Of a DNA stretch of 64,000 bases, positions 31,982 to 40,241 are shown in pieces. The notes under the pieces were generated by a model, which saw nothing but the letters and a program-made list of their open reading frames with translations, made no database searches and was not told the origin of the DNA. Origin of the DNA: Elusimicrobiota bacterium (GTDB lineage: Bacteria; Elusimicrobiota; Elusimicrobia; UBA1565; UBA9628); the NCBI GenBank assembly GCA_023249675.1, contig JAHFCE010000004.1:124675-188674 (forward strand), read 5' to 3'. Each line of letters starts with the position of its first letter. Position 1 is the stretch's first letter. A program made the position numbers and the translations under genes.

Positions 31982-32736
31982 CGACGCAGGCCGCGCGCGG
32001 GCGTCCGCCCCAGGCGCCGCCCCTGCGGCGGTCGGTCGGGGTGTCCGCGGCGATGCACGCGCTGTTTTTCGCGGCGCTGTGGATTCTGCCGCGTTTGAGC
32101 TGGAACTCTCCGCCGCCGTTCGAGGTCGAGATCACGAGCCCGTTTCTCGGCGACGGACCCGCGAAGCTGGGCGCCCCGAAGGCCTTCGTGCCGGGCGTTC
32201 CCGCCAAGGTCAACGTCACGCCCGACGTTCCCGTCGCGCCCCAGCCCGTCTTGAAGGCGCCGGAGCCCGCGAAGGACTGGACTCTTCCCGGACCGAACAC
32301 GAAGATCGTCGAGACGCCGGCGCCTCCCGCCGCGACGCCCGGCGGTGCCGTCGGCGGCACGGGCACCGCGGCCAAGATCGGCGGTTCCGGCGAGGGCGCG
32401 GACGACGGCGTGCCCGGCGGGACCGGCCACGGCGGCACGCCTCTAAAGGAACTGCCGCGCCTGCTCAACCGCGATGAAGTCTTGGCCGGCCTCAAGCGTC
32501 TCTACCCGGAAAGCGAGCGTCAGGCGGGCCGCGAGGGCGCTGTCGTCATCACGATCCACCTCGGCGTAGACGGCCTGGTGTCGTTCTCCGACATCGCGCG
32601 GCCGGCGAGCCCGGCATTCGACGAGGCGGCTAAGAAGGTCGGCGCGCTGATGCGCTTCTCGCCCGCGATCGGCCTCAACGGACGCCCCGTGCCGGTGCGC
32701 ATGCCCCAGGAAGTCCGCTTCCGGCTGACGGACTAA
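31978..32736 (+). CDS. tonB: TonB family energy-transducing protein
   Basis: 252 residues, GTG start. One N-terminal span (about 22-38, SAAMHALFFAALWIL), a Pro/Gly/Ala-rich periplasmic linker (about 50-150) and a C-terminal TonB-like domain (YPESERQAGREGAVVITIHL, then GVDGLVSFSDIARP and a FDEAAKKVGALMRFSPA helix). It should carry energy from ExbB-ExbD to an outer-membrane transporter. No TonB-dependent receptor is in the window, so the cargo is unknown. End of a five-gene overlapping operon. Confidence 0.88.
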   Translation: MTTQAARGRPPQAPPLRRSVGVSAAMHALFFAALWILPRLSWNSPPPFEVEITSPFLGDGPAKLGAPKAFVPGVPAKVNVTPDVPVAPQPVLKAPEPAKDWTLPGPNTKIVETPAPPAATPGGAVGGTGTAAKIGGSGEGADDGVPGGTGHGGTPLKELPRLLNRDEVLAGLKRLYPESERQAGREGAVVITIHLGVDGLVSFSDIARPASPAFDEAAKKVGALMRFSPAIGLNGRPVPVRMPQEVRFRLTD

Positions 32737-32778
32737 GGCGTCTGAGACCCTGACGCGACTTCGGCGAGTCTTATCGGC

Positions 32779-33252
32779 TTAGTACGAGAGCCTCATCAAG
32801 ACCCCCCAGACGAGGCCGACGGCCGCCCCGATGACCGCGCCGGAAACGACTGCCGCGGCGATCGCGGGCGCGCCGAAGGTTCCGATGATCACGCCGACGA
32901 CCGCGCCGGCAGCGCCGAAGGCGGCGACCTCGCCCAAGAGCTCCTTGGCATCCGTTACGAATCTGCTTTCGCGCCGAGCGCCGGTCTTTTGCGTCATCAC
33001 GAACCGGCCAGCCTTGTTCACGGATGCGGGCCGGAGCGTTCGCGCGCCCTTCGAAGAGACGGCCAAGGATCCGACCCCGCGTCCCCCGCGAGAGGCAGCG
33101 ACGGTCGAAGTCTCGTCGTCCTGCGCGCGCCCGCCCGTGTAGGCCGAGTCGATGCGCGTCGGGTCACCATGCATCGTTTGGAGCGTCTCGAGCGGATCGG
33201 CGTGCGACAGGCCGGCGAGGGACAGTCCGATCAAGGTGATAATCAGTTTCAT
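32779..33252 (-). CDS. Exported glycine-zipper protein, copy B
   Basis: 157 residues with GGAGG 8 bases before the ATG. Signal peptide (1-18, LSHA then DPLETLQTM), a polar middle with the conserved TSTV-x-ASRG and VGSLAVSSK segments, and a C-terminal Gly/Ala-rich hydrophobic region (AAGAVVGVIIGTFGAPAIAA, AVVSGAVIGAAVGLVWGVLM) that looks like a pair of glycine-zipper helices. Closely related to the next upstream gene, 22 bases away. Such proteins often sit in or on membranes; the role here is unknown. Confidence 0.75.
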   Translation of the reverse strand: MKLIITLIGLSLAGLSHADPLETLQTMHGDPTRIDSAYTGGRAQDDETSTVAASRGGRGVGSLAVSSKGARTLRPASVNKAGRFVMTQKTGARRESRFVTDAKELLGEVAAFGAAGAVVGVIIGTFGAPAIAAAVVSGAVIGAAVGLVWGVLMRLSY

Positions 33253-33274
33253 TGAGGTTTCCTCCGTTTGAGTC

Positions 33275-33760
33275 TTATCGGCTCCACTCCGAGAGCATTC
33301 CGAAGATCCCGAAGACGAGACCGACGCTCGCTCCGATGACCGCGCCGGAAACGGTGGCCGCTACGATCGCGGGCGCGCCGAAGACTCCGATGAGCAGGCC
33401 GACGACCGCGCCGAGAGCGCCCCAGCCGGCGACGTTGTTCACGAGCGTCATGATGCCATCACCGAAGTGCTGTCCGCGTCGAGCGTCGCTCCCTTTTATC
33501 ACCGCGAACCCGACGCTGCGCATCTTGTTCACGGACGTGGGCCGCTTGCGCAGCTCTTTCGAAGAGACGGCCAAAGATCCGACCTTGCGTTCCCCGCGGG
33601 AGGCGTCGACGGTCGAAGTCTCGTCGGTCTGCGCGCGCGCGCCCGTGTAGGCCTTGTCGATGCTCGCCGGGTCGCCGTCCATCGTCTGGAGCGTTTCGAG
33701 CGGATCGGCGTGCGCAAGGCCGGCAAACGACAGTCCGATCAAGGCGATAAGAAGTTTCAT
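33275..33760 (-). CDS. Exported glycine-zipper protein, copy A
   Basis: 161 residues; GGAG precedes the ATG. Same plan as copy B: signal peptide (LAHADPLETLQTMDGDPASI), polar middle (TSTVDASRGERKVGSLAVSS) and Gly/Ala-rich hydrophobic end (AVVGLLIGVFGAPAIVAATV, SGAVIGASVGLVFGIFGML). The two are a tandem duplication, well conserved in the signal peptide and the hydrophobic end, with more change in between. First gene of the pair. No function can be assigned. Confidence 0.75.
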   Translation of the reverse strand: MKLLIALIGLSFAGLAHADPLETLQTMDGDPASIDKAYTGARAQTDETSTVDASRGERKVGSLAVSSKELRKRPTSVNKMRSVGFAVIKGSDARRGQHFGDGIMTLVNNVAGWGALGAVVGLLIGVFGAPAIVAATVSGAVIGASVGLVFGIFGMLSEWSR

Positions 33761-33952
33761 TGAAGTTTTCTCCGTTGCGGAATCGATAGGGATATTTTAC
33801 CGGGGACGGCCTTCGGGCGCATGGGGCTTACGTCCCCCCAGTTCCCCGCTTTCGGCCCAGTTCCGCCTGGGTCCTTGGCCTGGGGTGAAAACGCCCGTAA
33901 CGGCACGTTGAATGGAACTTTTTCGGGGGGCCAATCGTCTGATAGGGACGGC

Positions 33953-33978
33953 AAAAACTGTTGTTGACAACAGTTTTT
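33953..33978. promoter_or_regulatory. 11-bp perfect inverted repeat before the HNH-family remnant
   Basis: AAAAACTGTTG (33953-33963) pairs with its exact complement at 33968-33978 across a 4-base loop. It ends 2 bases before AGGAG, the ribosome site of the next gene. It could be an operator or an RNA hairpin that affects translation. The A- and T-tracts would also allow a weak terminator in both directions. Confidence 0.6.
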
Positions 33979-33990
33979 AGGAGTGAACCT

Positions 33991-34755
33991 GTGGACACTG
34001 TGGATATCTCCCGGCTGACCGCCGAGGAATTGTGGGCGCGGCTTCTCCATCTCGCAAGGATGGAGCGCGGCGCGATCTGCGACCTCGTCGAGACCTTGGC
34101 CGAGATCGACCGGCGCGGGCTTTACAAGGATCACGAGTACGTCTCGCTCTTCGAGTGCTGCGTGCATAAGCTCGGTCTTTCGGAGGCGGCGTCCTACCGG
34201 CGCATCCGCGCGGCCCGCGCGATCAAGCTTTTCCCGCCGATCGGCCCTCTCCTGAGGCAAGGGCGGCTCACGCTTGAATCCGTCGCCCTGCTGCATCCTT
34301 TCCTGAATGATATCGACGCCGGGACATTGGTGGCGCAGGCCTCGGGCAAAAGAGTTTGGGAGGTCGAGCGCCTGGTCGCGATGCGACGCACGGAGGCGCC
34401 TCGCCGCGACGTCGTTCGCTTCGTGCCGACCATGGCGCTCGAGACGACTCCTTCCCAGTCGCTTCCCGATGCGCCGCTCCTGAATTCATTGGAGGCTGTC
34501 CCAACTTCCCCGCCGCAAACCGCGTCCGTGACGCCCCAAGCCGCGCCGGCTTCCCCCGGCGTGCGCATCGCCTTCACTGCCGACGAAGAATTCTTCAAGC
34601 TCCTGCGCCAGGCGCAGGCGGTGATGCGCCATAAGTATCCGAACGGCCGGTTGGACGGAGTGTTTCGCGACGCGCTTCAAGCATTGCTGCGGAAAAAGAC
34701 CCCCTGGGCGTTCAGGCAAGGCGCAGCCCGGAATAGGGCTCACTCAGGTGACTGA
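33991..34755 (+). CDS. HNH-endonuclease family protein lacking its HNH domain
   Basis: 254 residues from GTG 33991, with AGGAG 7 bases upstream; the TTG at 33961 lies inside the hairpin. The N-terminus (RRGLYKDHEYVSLFECCVHK, LGLSEAASYRRIRAARAIKL) and the middle (FTADEEFFKLLRQAQAVMRH) match the helical DUF222-like part of a very widespread HNH protein group, which normally continues to a C-terminal R-R-D-x2-C, FHH and RCRxHN nuclease domain. Here the protein ends just where that domain should begin, 14 bases before the MFS gene. It is probably a truncated, nuclease-dead copy. Confidence 0.7.
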   Translation: MDTVDISRLTAEELWARLLHLARMERGAICDLVETLAEIDRRGLYKDHEYVSLFECCVHKLGLSEAASYRRIRAARAIKLFPPIGPLLRQGRLTLESVALLHPFLNDIDAGTLVAQASGKRVWEVERLVAMRRTEAPRRDVVRFVPTMALETTPSQSLPDAPLLNSLEAVPTSPPQTASVTPQAAPASPGVRIAFTADEEFFKLLRQAQAVMRHKYPNGRLDGVFRDALQALLRKKTPWAFRQGAARNRAHSGD

Positions 34756-34769
34756 TCTTAATGAGGTGG

Positions 34770-36449
34770 TCACAATTTGCAACTACCTTGTTTGATGCGG
34801 CGCGAGGCGAAGAACACGGCCGCCGCGAGCGCGGCGATGCCGCCGCAGATCCAGGGCAGCGCCGGGCCCATGCCGAGCGCATCCATGAGTCCGCCGAGCG
34901 CGAAGGATGCCGCGGCCGAGCCCAGCACGAAGGAGCCGTACAGGAAGCTCAGCGCGCGCGGCTGGTCCTTCTCCGCGATCGTGCGCTGGACCTCGGAGCG
35001 CAGGCTCAGGTCGCTCGCCGCCCAGGAGAGGCTCGAGGCCAGGATCAGCGGCAGCAAAATAGGCAGCGCGGTCGTCGCGGCGAGCGTCCAGATGAGGAGC
35101 AGGCCGAGCGCGCCGTACTTGACCCAGGCGGTCGGCCCCTGGAAACGGGCGGCGAACTTGAGCAGGAGGACCGCGCCGAGAAGCTCGCCGAGGTTCGAGG
35201 CCGTGAGCAGCCACGCCGAGGATTGGGGCGCGTGGAGAATCGTCTTGGCGAAGACGGGGATCAGCAGGTTTTCGAAGATGCGGTGCACGATCTGCGGGAG
35301 CACGAAGGCGAGGGCGACCCAGCGCAGGCGTCCGTCGCCGAGCACGAGCGCGGCGCCCGCCTTCACATCGCCCAGGTATTCCTTGATCTTGCCCAAGACG
35401 CGGCGTCTGGCCGCAAACGAGGCGGGGCCGGCGTCCGCGGGTTTGTCGTGGCGCACGCGCAGGAAGAAGTACGAAGCGAGCACGTAGGCGGGCGGCTGGA
35501 TCAGCATGGAGTAGAGCGGACCTATGAGGCCGATGAGAGCGCCCGCGGCCAACGCGCCGGCCACCCCCGCGCTTTCGTAGGCGATGTGCAGGCGCGCGTT
35601 GTATTGATTGAGCGCGTCGCCGTCCTGGCCGAGGATCAGCGCCGCGATCGAGTGGCGCGTCGTCTCCGCGATGCCGACCGCCCCGCCGATGAGAATGTAA
35701 AGAGGCAGCAAGGTCGCGGCGCTGAGCGCGGAGACGGCCCCGAGAGCCACGATGGCGCCGACCAATATCGCCTGCGCCACAACGGCGCCGGCGAGCACGG
35801 TGTGCGCGGGGAAGCGGTCCGTGAGCGAGCCGGCCGCGCCCGCGAAGACGGCCTGGGAGACGCCGTAGGCCACGACCAACGCCGCGACCATCGAGGCGCC
35901 GCCGAGCGTGGTGAGCGCGAGAATCGGGACGCTGAGCGTGACCGTTTCCATGCCGCTTTTCATCGCGGCGGTGCCGAGCATCATGCGGCGGACATTTTTC
36001 GCGGCCGTGGGATTCGGGGCGCGCGGCGCGGGGGGAGGAAGGGAGGGCGGGTCCGATGCCGCGGCGGCGGACAGAACGGCGTCGGTCCCAGCGCCCAGAA
36101 TCGGAGCCTCGCCGGTCAGGAGGGCGAAGCTTTGGGCCGCGGCTTTTGGAGCGGCGCAGGCGGGGAGGTTCGCGAGGGACCGCGTCAACGCCTGAGCGGC
36201 TTGGACGCGGGCGGACAACGGCTGCGGCTGGGCGGCGGGCGCGACGACGGTCGGACTAACGGACGCAGAGAGAGCGGAAGGGGGAAAAGAAAACGACGGC
36301 GCCGGCAACGGGTCGGCGCCCATGGGGGGAAGAACGCCGGGGGAGCCGGCGAGAGGCTTGACGGAACGGATTTGGGCGACGGCGTCGGTCGGCAATGAGG
36401 CCGCGATTAACAGGAAAGAAACGGCGAGTCGGACAGCGCGCGCCTTCAT
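34770..36449 (-). CDS. MFS-type transporter with an exported-style N-terminal leader
   Basis: 559 residues from ATG 36449 (TATACT 9 bases upstream). Signal-peptide-like segment (1-26, TDAVAQ), Pro/Ala/Ser-rich stretch (27-150, with QSFALLTGEAP near 106-116), then a 12-span MFS core from about residue 155. The loop 2-3 motif GSLTDRF identifies the family. Substrate unknown; the second half resembles broad efflux carriers. MFS proteins normally start in the cytoplasm, so a 150-residue exported leader before span 1 would invert the protein if real. The leader may instead remain inside or be cut off. Confidence 0.85.
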   Translation of the reverse strand: MKARAVRLAVSFLLIAASLPTDAVAQIRSVKPLAGSPGVLPPMGADPLPAPSFSFPPSALSASVSPTVVAPAAQPQPLSARVQAAQALTRSLANLPACAAPKAAAQSFALLTGEAPILGAGTDAVLSAAAASDPPSLPPPAPRAPNPTAAKNVRRMMLGTAAMKSGMETVTLSVPILALTTLGGASMVAALVVAYGVSQAVFAGAAGSLTDRFPAHTVLAGAVVAQAILVGAIVALGAVSALSAATLLPLYILIGGAVGIAETTRHSIAALILGQDGDALNQYNARLHIAYESAGVAGALAAGALIGLIGPLYSMLIQPPAYVLASYFFLRVRHDKPADAGPASFAARRRVLGKIKEYLGDVKAGAALVLGDGRLRWVALAFVLPQIVHRIFENLLIPVFAKTILHAPQSSAWLLTASNLGELLGAVLLLKFAARFQGPTAWVKYGALGLLLIWTLAATTALPILLPLILASSLSWAASDLSLRSEVQRTIAEKDQPRALSFLYGSFVLGSAAASFALGGLMDALGMGPALPWICGGIAALAAAVFFASRRIKQGSCKL

Positions 36450-36546
36450 GACGGGGCCAGTATAGCCAACGCGCGAAGGACTCCTGCGGGCCAAGAGGGC
36501 ACAAAGGAGGCGGCAGGGTAGCCTACGGAGAAGGGGGCCCTAGGTC

Positions 36547-37713
36547 CTACGCCGTCTTGCCGCTGGCGCGGACGGTCGCCACGACCTTGAGGATGTCCTC
36601 GCCGTAGCGGCTGCGTTTGAGGTCGGAGAGGGGGCCTAGGAGATCTCCGCCGTTGCCGCGGCAGGCGTGGATCGCGAGCAGGCGCAGATTTTCGGTCGTC
36701 ATGATGACGACGGGCTCGATGGCGTCCTTCTCGGAGCGGCTCTTGCGCCAGGCGCGCAGGGCCTCGAAGGTGCGCCACTCGAGATCGGATAGGCGCTTGC
36801 GCGCCGAGGGAGCGGAGGGGGGCCGCGTGATCGGCGGACTCGCCTTGCCGCGCTCGACGGCGGCGAGGAGGCCGGAGCCGAAGCGCTCCAAGATGTAGGG
36901 CGACATGCCGTGAACCGCGGCGAGCGCCTCACGCGTCTCCGGCATCGCCGAGGCGATGCGCACCATCAGGTGCTCGGGCATCACGCGAAACGGCGCGCGG
37001 TCGCGCGCCTGCGCCTGCTGTTCGCGGTACAGCCAGATTTCCTTGAGGACGGCCATGGGACGGCCGCCGATGTCGTCGCGGCCGACGAGCTTCCAGAAGC
37101 CGTCCTGGTCGAAGGTCTTGAGATTGGGCTCCAGGGCGGCGAGATCGGCGAAGGATTCCTTCGCGTCCGCCATGCGGCCTTTCTCCTCGAGCAGCTTCTT
37201 CTGGATGTCGGCCAGGCGCATGAGAAAATGGGTATCGCCCTGCGCGTAGCGGAGCATCTCGTGCGTCAGAGGACGCTTGCCCCAGTCGGCGCGCTGGAGC
37301 TTCTTCGAGATAACGAATCCGAAGTGGCGCTCGATCGCGGCGGCCAGGCCGAGCTCCTTGGTGCCCAGGATGCGCGCGGCGATCATCGTGTCGTAGAGGT
37401 TGGCGAACGTGAAGCCGTAGTCGCGCTTGAGGCAGAGCACGTCGTACTCTCCCGCGTGGAACAGCTTCTCGATGCCCGGGTCGGCGAACAGCGGGGCCAG
37501 GGCGGAGATGTCCTTGAACGCGATCGGGTCCACGATGAAGTCCTCGGTCGGCGAGGAAATCTGGATCAGGCAGACCTTTTCCGTGTGCGCGTAGAAGCCG
37601 TTCGACTCGGTGTCGAAGGCGAGGCGATCGCACTTGGCGAGCTCGACGCATACCTCCGCCAAGTGCTCTTTGGCGGTGATCAGTTCGGCGGTTTTAATTT
37701 GGTCGAGCGGCAT
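36547..37713 (-). CDS. rnd: Ribonuclease D
   Basis: 388 residues. DEDD exonuclease domain: LAFDTESNGFY (first Asp and Glu), FHAGEYDVLCLKRDYG (second Asp) and YAQGDTHFLMRL (YxxxD). Two HRDC-type helical regions follow (near residues 215-290 and 305-375), as in E. coli RNase D of similar length. It trims the 3' ends of tRNA and other stable RNAs in the cytoplasm. Monocistronic, between two divergent or separate units. Confidence 0.93.
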   Translation of the reverse strand: MPLDQIKTAELITAKEHLAEVCVELAKCDRLAFDTESNGFYAHTEKVCLIQISSPTEDFIVDPIAFKDISALAPLFADPGIEKLFHAGEYDVLCLKRDYGFTFANLYDTMIAARILGTKELGLAAAIERHFGFVISKKLQRADWGKRPLTHEMLRYAQGDTHFLMRLADIQKKLLEEKGRMADAKESFADLAALEPNLKTFDQDGFWKLVGRDDIGGRPMAVLKEIWLYREQQAQARDRAPFRVMPEHLMVRIASAMPETREALAAVHGMSPYILERFGSGLLAAVERGKASPPITRPPSAPSARKRLSDLEWRTFEALRAWRKSRSEKDAIEPVVIMTTENLRLLAIHACRGNGGDLLGPLSDLKRSRYGEDILKVVATVRASGKTA

Positions 37714-37812
37714 GATTCCGTATCAATAAAAAACCGGAGCGCCCCAGCTCGGCGTTCCGGGTGGACGACCCCCAGTTTATAACAGGTCCGGGACGAGCCG
37801 TCAAGGCGACAT

Positions 37813-39135
37813 CTAGAAAAACTGCGCGAGCGGCGCGCCGACGGAGAAGCCCCACGTCGTCGCGAAGTGGGTGTTCGCGCGCCAAGAGAGGTAGTTCAGT
37901 TCGCCGAACCAGCGCCCGCCATACCGGACCCACAGATTTTGGTAGCGCTTCGAGGTGCCGGGCTGCAGGAACAGGCCGCCTGACAGCGACCTATTCTTGA
38001 AGCCGAAGGCGTGGGGGTAGGAAAGCTCGAAGCCTTGGGGCGCGATCACCTCATTGTAGGCCGGACGGGCGAGGCCCTGCGGCGCGAAGGTCACGGTCTG
38101 CGCGCCGAGCAGGATGGTCATGATCAGGCGCGAATCCGCGGCGCGCACGGCGTCGTAGGCGAAATAGAGGCCGAGATTGTTGAGGAAGGATGTGTGCACC
38201 GGGCTTTGCCCGATGGCGGCCTCAAACGCGCGCAGCGAAAGATTGTCCTCGGTGCGTAGGCGAAAATTTCCGTACAACATGAGCGCGCCGGCCGGGCCGT
38301 TGCCGGAGCCGGCGCTGGACGACAGGCCGTAGGGGCCGCCGCCCCAGGCGAGCCGCAGGCGGTGCAGGCGCTGCGGCACGCTCGCCGAGAGCGCGACGAC
38401 GCGGCTCTTGCCGTCCGGCCCGATCATAGTCGTGCGCGCCGGGCGGCCGTCGCGCAGATCAGCGGTCAGCGGCGGGGCGCCGCCATCCGGCAAGGTCACG
38501 CCCGCCGCCGACCAGCGGACCTCGAGCAGGGCCTCTTCCGAGCCGATCCGGCCGATGGGAATCATGCGGCAGCTCATCGACAGGTAGGCGTCATCGAGGC
38601 CGGCGACCTGGACGCGGTAAGCCGAGCAGGTGTGGTCGATCGCGTGGCGCGCATTCGCGGCGCCCGCGGAGGCGGCTCGGGCAGATATCTTGATGCGCGA
38701 GGCCGGCCGGCCGTCCACCTCGAGGCGCGCCTCGCCGCCGTCGAGCAGGGGGACGAAGATTTCCGCCGAAGCTCCGTCCGGCCCGGCCTGGAACTGCACC
38801 GCGCGGCCGCGCCAGCGCAGCAGCAGGCGCTCGGGCGCCGCCTGGACGGCGACGCGCAGGCGCGCGCGCGGCACGGGCAGGCCGTCCTTGGCGCGGACCC
38901 ACCTCACGGACTTCGCGACCCAGCGCGCCTCGACGGCGACCGAAGAGTCCTCGACGCTCACGGGGAAATCGGCGAGGTCTGGAGCGGGATGGTCGTCACC
39001 CGTGATCACGAGGGAGCCGACCGCGACGCGCGGGGCGCGCACGGCGTCATCGAGGGGGTCGCCGGATTCGGACTCGGCGCGGGCCGCGCCCGTGAGGACC
39101 ACGCCCGCGAGCAGTGCGGCGGCCAAGCGCCTCAT
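37813..39135 (-). CDS. Exported protein with barrel-like C-terminal half
   Basis: 440 residues from ATG 39135, which overlaps the proC stop by 4 bases. Signal peptide (1-19, LTGAARA). The N-terminal half is strand-rich with no family I recognise. The C-terminal half alternates aromatic and polar residues (ALMLYGNFRLRTEDNLSL, FLNNLGLYFAYDAVRA, YQNLWVRYGGRWFGELNYL) and the chain ends in LAQFF, with a terminal Phe as in outer-membrane barrels. I infer a surface or outer-membrane protein with an extra periplasmic domain. Coupling to proC is positional only. Confidence 0.65.
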   Translation of the reverse strand: MRRLAAALLAGVVLTGAARAESESGDPLDDAVRAPRVAVGSLVITGDDHPAPDLADFPVSVEDSSVAVEARWVAKSVRWVRAKDGLPVPRARLRVAVQAAPERLLLRWRGRAVQFQAGPDGASAEIFVPLLDGGEARLEVDGRPASRIKISARAASAGAANARHAIDHTCSAYRVQVAGLDDAYLSMSCRMIPIGRIGSEEALLEVRWSAAGVTLPDGGAPPLTADLRDGRPARTTMIGPDGKSRVVALSASVPQRLHRLRLAWGGGPYGLSSSAGSGNGPAGALMLYGNFRLRTEDNLSLRAFEAAIGQSPVHTSFLNNLGLYFAYDAVRAADSRLIMTILLGAQTVTFAPQGLARPAYNEVIAPQGFELSYPHAFGFKNRSLSGGLFLQPGTSKRYQNLWVRYGGRWFGELNYLSWRANTHFATTWGFSVGAPLAQFF

Positions 39136-39956
39136 TCGGCGAACAGCCTCGACAATTCCTGCGAGCGCTTCGTCGCGGCCTCGACGCCGTCGATGAGCAC
39201 GGAGCGCAGGCCCTTGCTTTCGAGAACGTGGATCGCGGTGATCGCGCACCCACCGGGGGTCGTCACCTCATCTTTGAGAACGGCGGGATGCTTGCCGGTC
39301 TCTAAAACGAGCTTGGCTGCGCCGAACACCGTCTGCGCGGCGAGCTTGGCCGCGATCGCGCGCGGGATTCCCATTTTGACGCCGCCATCGGTCATCGCCT
39401 CGATGACCATGTAGAGGTAGACCGGGCCCGAACCCGAGAGGCCCGTCACGGCGTCAAGAGCCGGCTCGGGCAAGGTCACGACCAGGCCGACGGAGCCGAA
39501 GACGGCCTCGGCGCGAGCGAGGTCGGCCTCGTCCGCATGGGCGCCGGCGGCGATGGCGGTGGCTCCCGCGTCCACCAGACAGGGGGTGTTGGGCATCGCG
39601 CGCACGACCGGACCGTCCACGCGCAGGGCCTTGCTGATGGCGGCCGTCGTGACGCCGGCCATGATCGAGATGACGAGGTGGCCGGGGCGCACGGAGCCGG
39701 CCAGTTCCTCCATGACGGTCTTGGCCATCTGCGGCTTGACGGCCAAAATGATGATGTCGGCGAGGGCGACCGCCTTCTTGTTGTCGGTGGATGTGCGCAC
39801 GCCCCACTTTTTTTGGAGCTCGATGAGCGCGTTGGCGCTGCGGCGGGCGGCGATGATGCTCTTGCCGCGCACGAGTTTGGAACGGACCATGCCTCCGATG
39901 AGCGCACCCGCCATGTGCCCGGCTCCAATCACCGCGATGGCCTGATTTTTGAGCAT
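39132..39956 (-). CDS. proC: Pyrroline-5-carboxylate reductase
   Basis: 274 residues. N-terminal NAD(P)-binding motif AVIGAGHMAGALIGGM, then ILAVKPQMAKTVMEEL, RAMPNTPCLVDAGATAIAAG and the C-terminal family signature near GLSGSGPVYLYMVIEAMTDG with DEVTTPGGCAITAIHVLE. It makes proline from pyrroline-5-carboxylate in the cytoplasm. First gene of a pair with the exported barrel-like protein. Confidence 0.97.
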   Translation of the reverse strand: MLKNQAIAVIGAGHMAGALIGGMVRSKLVRGKSIIAARRSANALIELQKKWGVRTSTDNKKAVALADIIILAVKPQMAKTVMEELAGSVRPGHLVISIMAGVTTAAISKALRVDGPVVRAMPNTPCLVDAGATAIAAGAHADEADLARAEAVFGSVGLVVTLPEPALDAVTGLSGSGPVYLYMVIEAMTDGGVKMGIPRAIAAKLAAQTVFGAAKLVLETGKHPAVLKDEVTTPGGCAITAIHVLESKGLRSVLIDGVEAATKRSQELSRLFAE

Positions 39957-40069
39957 AGGACAGATATATAACAGCCGCCGGAGGCGGCGTCAAGGACGGT
40001 GACCGAGGTCACCGACAAGAATTCGCAGGGATGTAACAGGTTTGTCATGGCATTTTCCGGCGGAGGGGG

Positions 40070-40075
40070 TATACT
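40070..40075 (+). promoter_or_regulatory. -10 box before a 49-residue ORF (leaderless type)
   Basis: TATACT, then exactly 6 bases (GCGGGC), then ATG 40082. The same geometry is seen before well-supported genes in this window. Confidence 0.4.
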
Positions 40076-40081
40076 GCGGGC

Positions 40082-40231
40082 ATGAAACTCGCGCTTGCGG
40101 CAAAGCTGACGATCGACCCCCAGAGGCTCCTCGCGAGCCGCTGGGTTCACGACACGGCTCATGTGCTGGTTTCCTCGGTGAGAAAAGCCAAGGACGCGGC
40201 CGGGCGGCGCGGGCGGCCGCGCAGGCAGTGA
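40082..40231 (+). CDS. Possible 49-residue basic protein
   Basis: A short frame from ATG 40082 to TGA 40229-40231 between proC and the exonuclease gene. The product is helical at the start (MKLALAAKLTIDPQRLLASR) and strongly basic at the end (GRRGRPRRQ). The only support is the well-placed TATACT box; there is no family match. It could be a nucleic-acid-binding microprotein, or chance in a GC-rich gap. Confidence 0.3.
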   Translation: MKLALAAKLTIDPQRLLASRWVHDTAHVLVSSVRKAKDAAGRRGRPRRQ

Positions 40232-40241
40232 CGTCCGAAAA

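Noticed and set aside
34761-36398. 545-residue plus-strand frame opposite the MFS gene
   Set aside because: Almost only Arg, Gly, Glu and Ala; mirror of the MFS coding strand.
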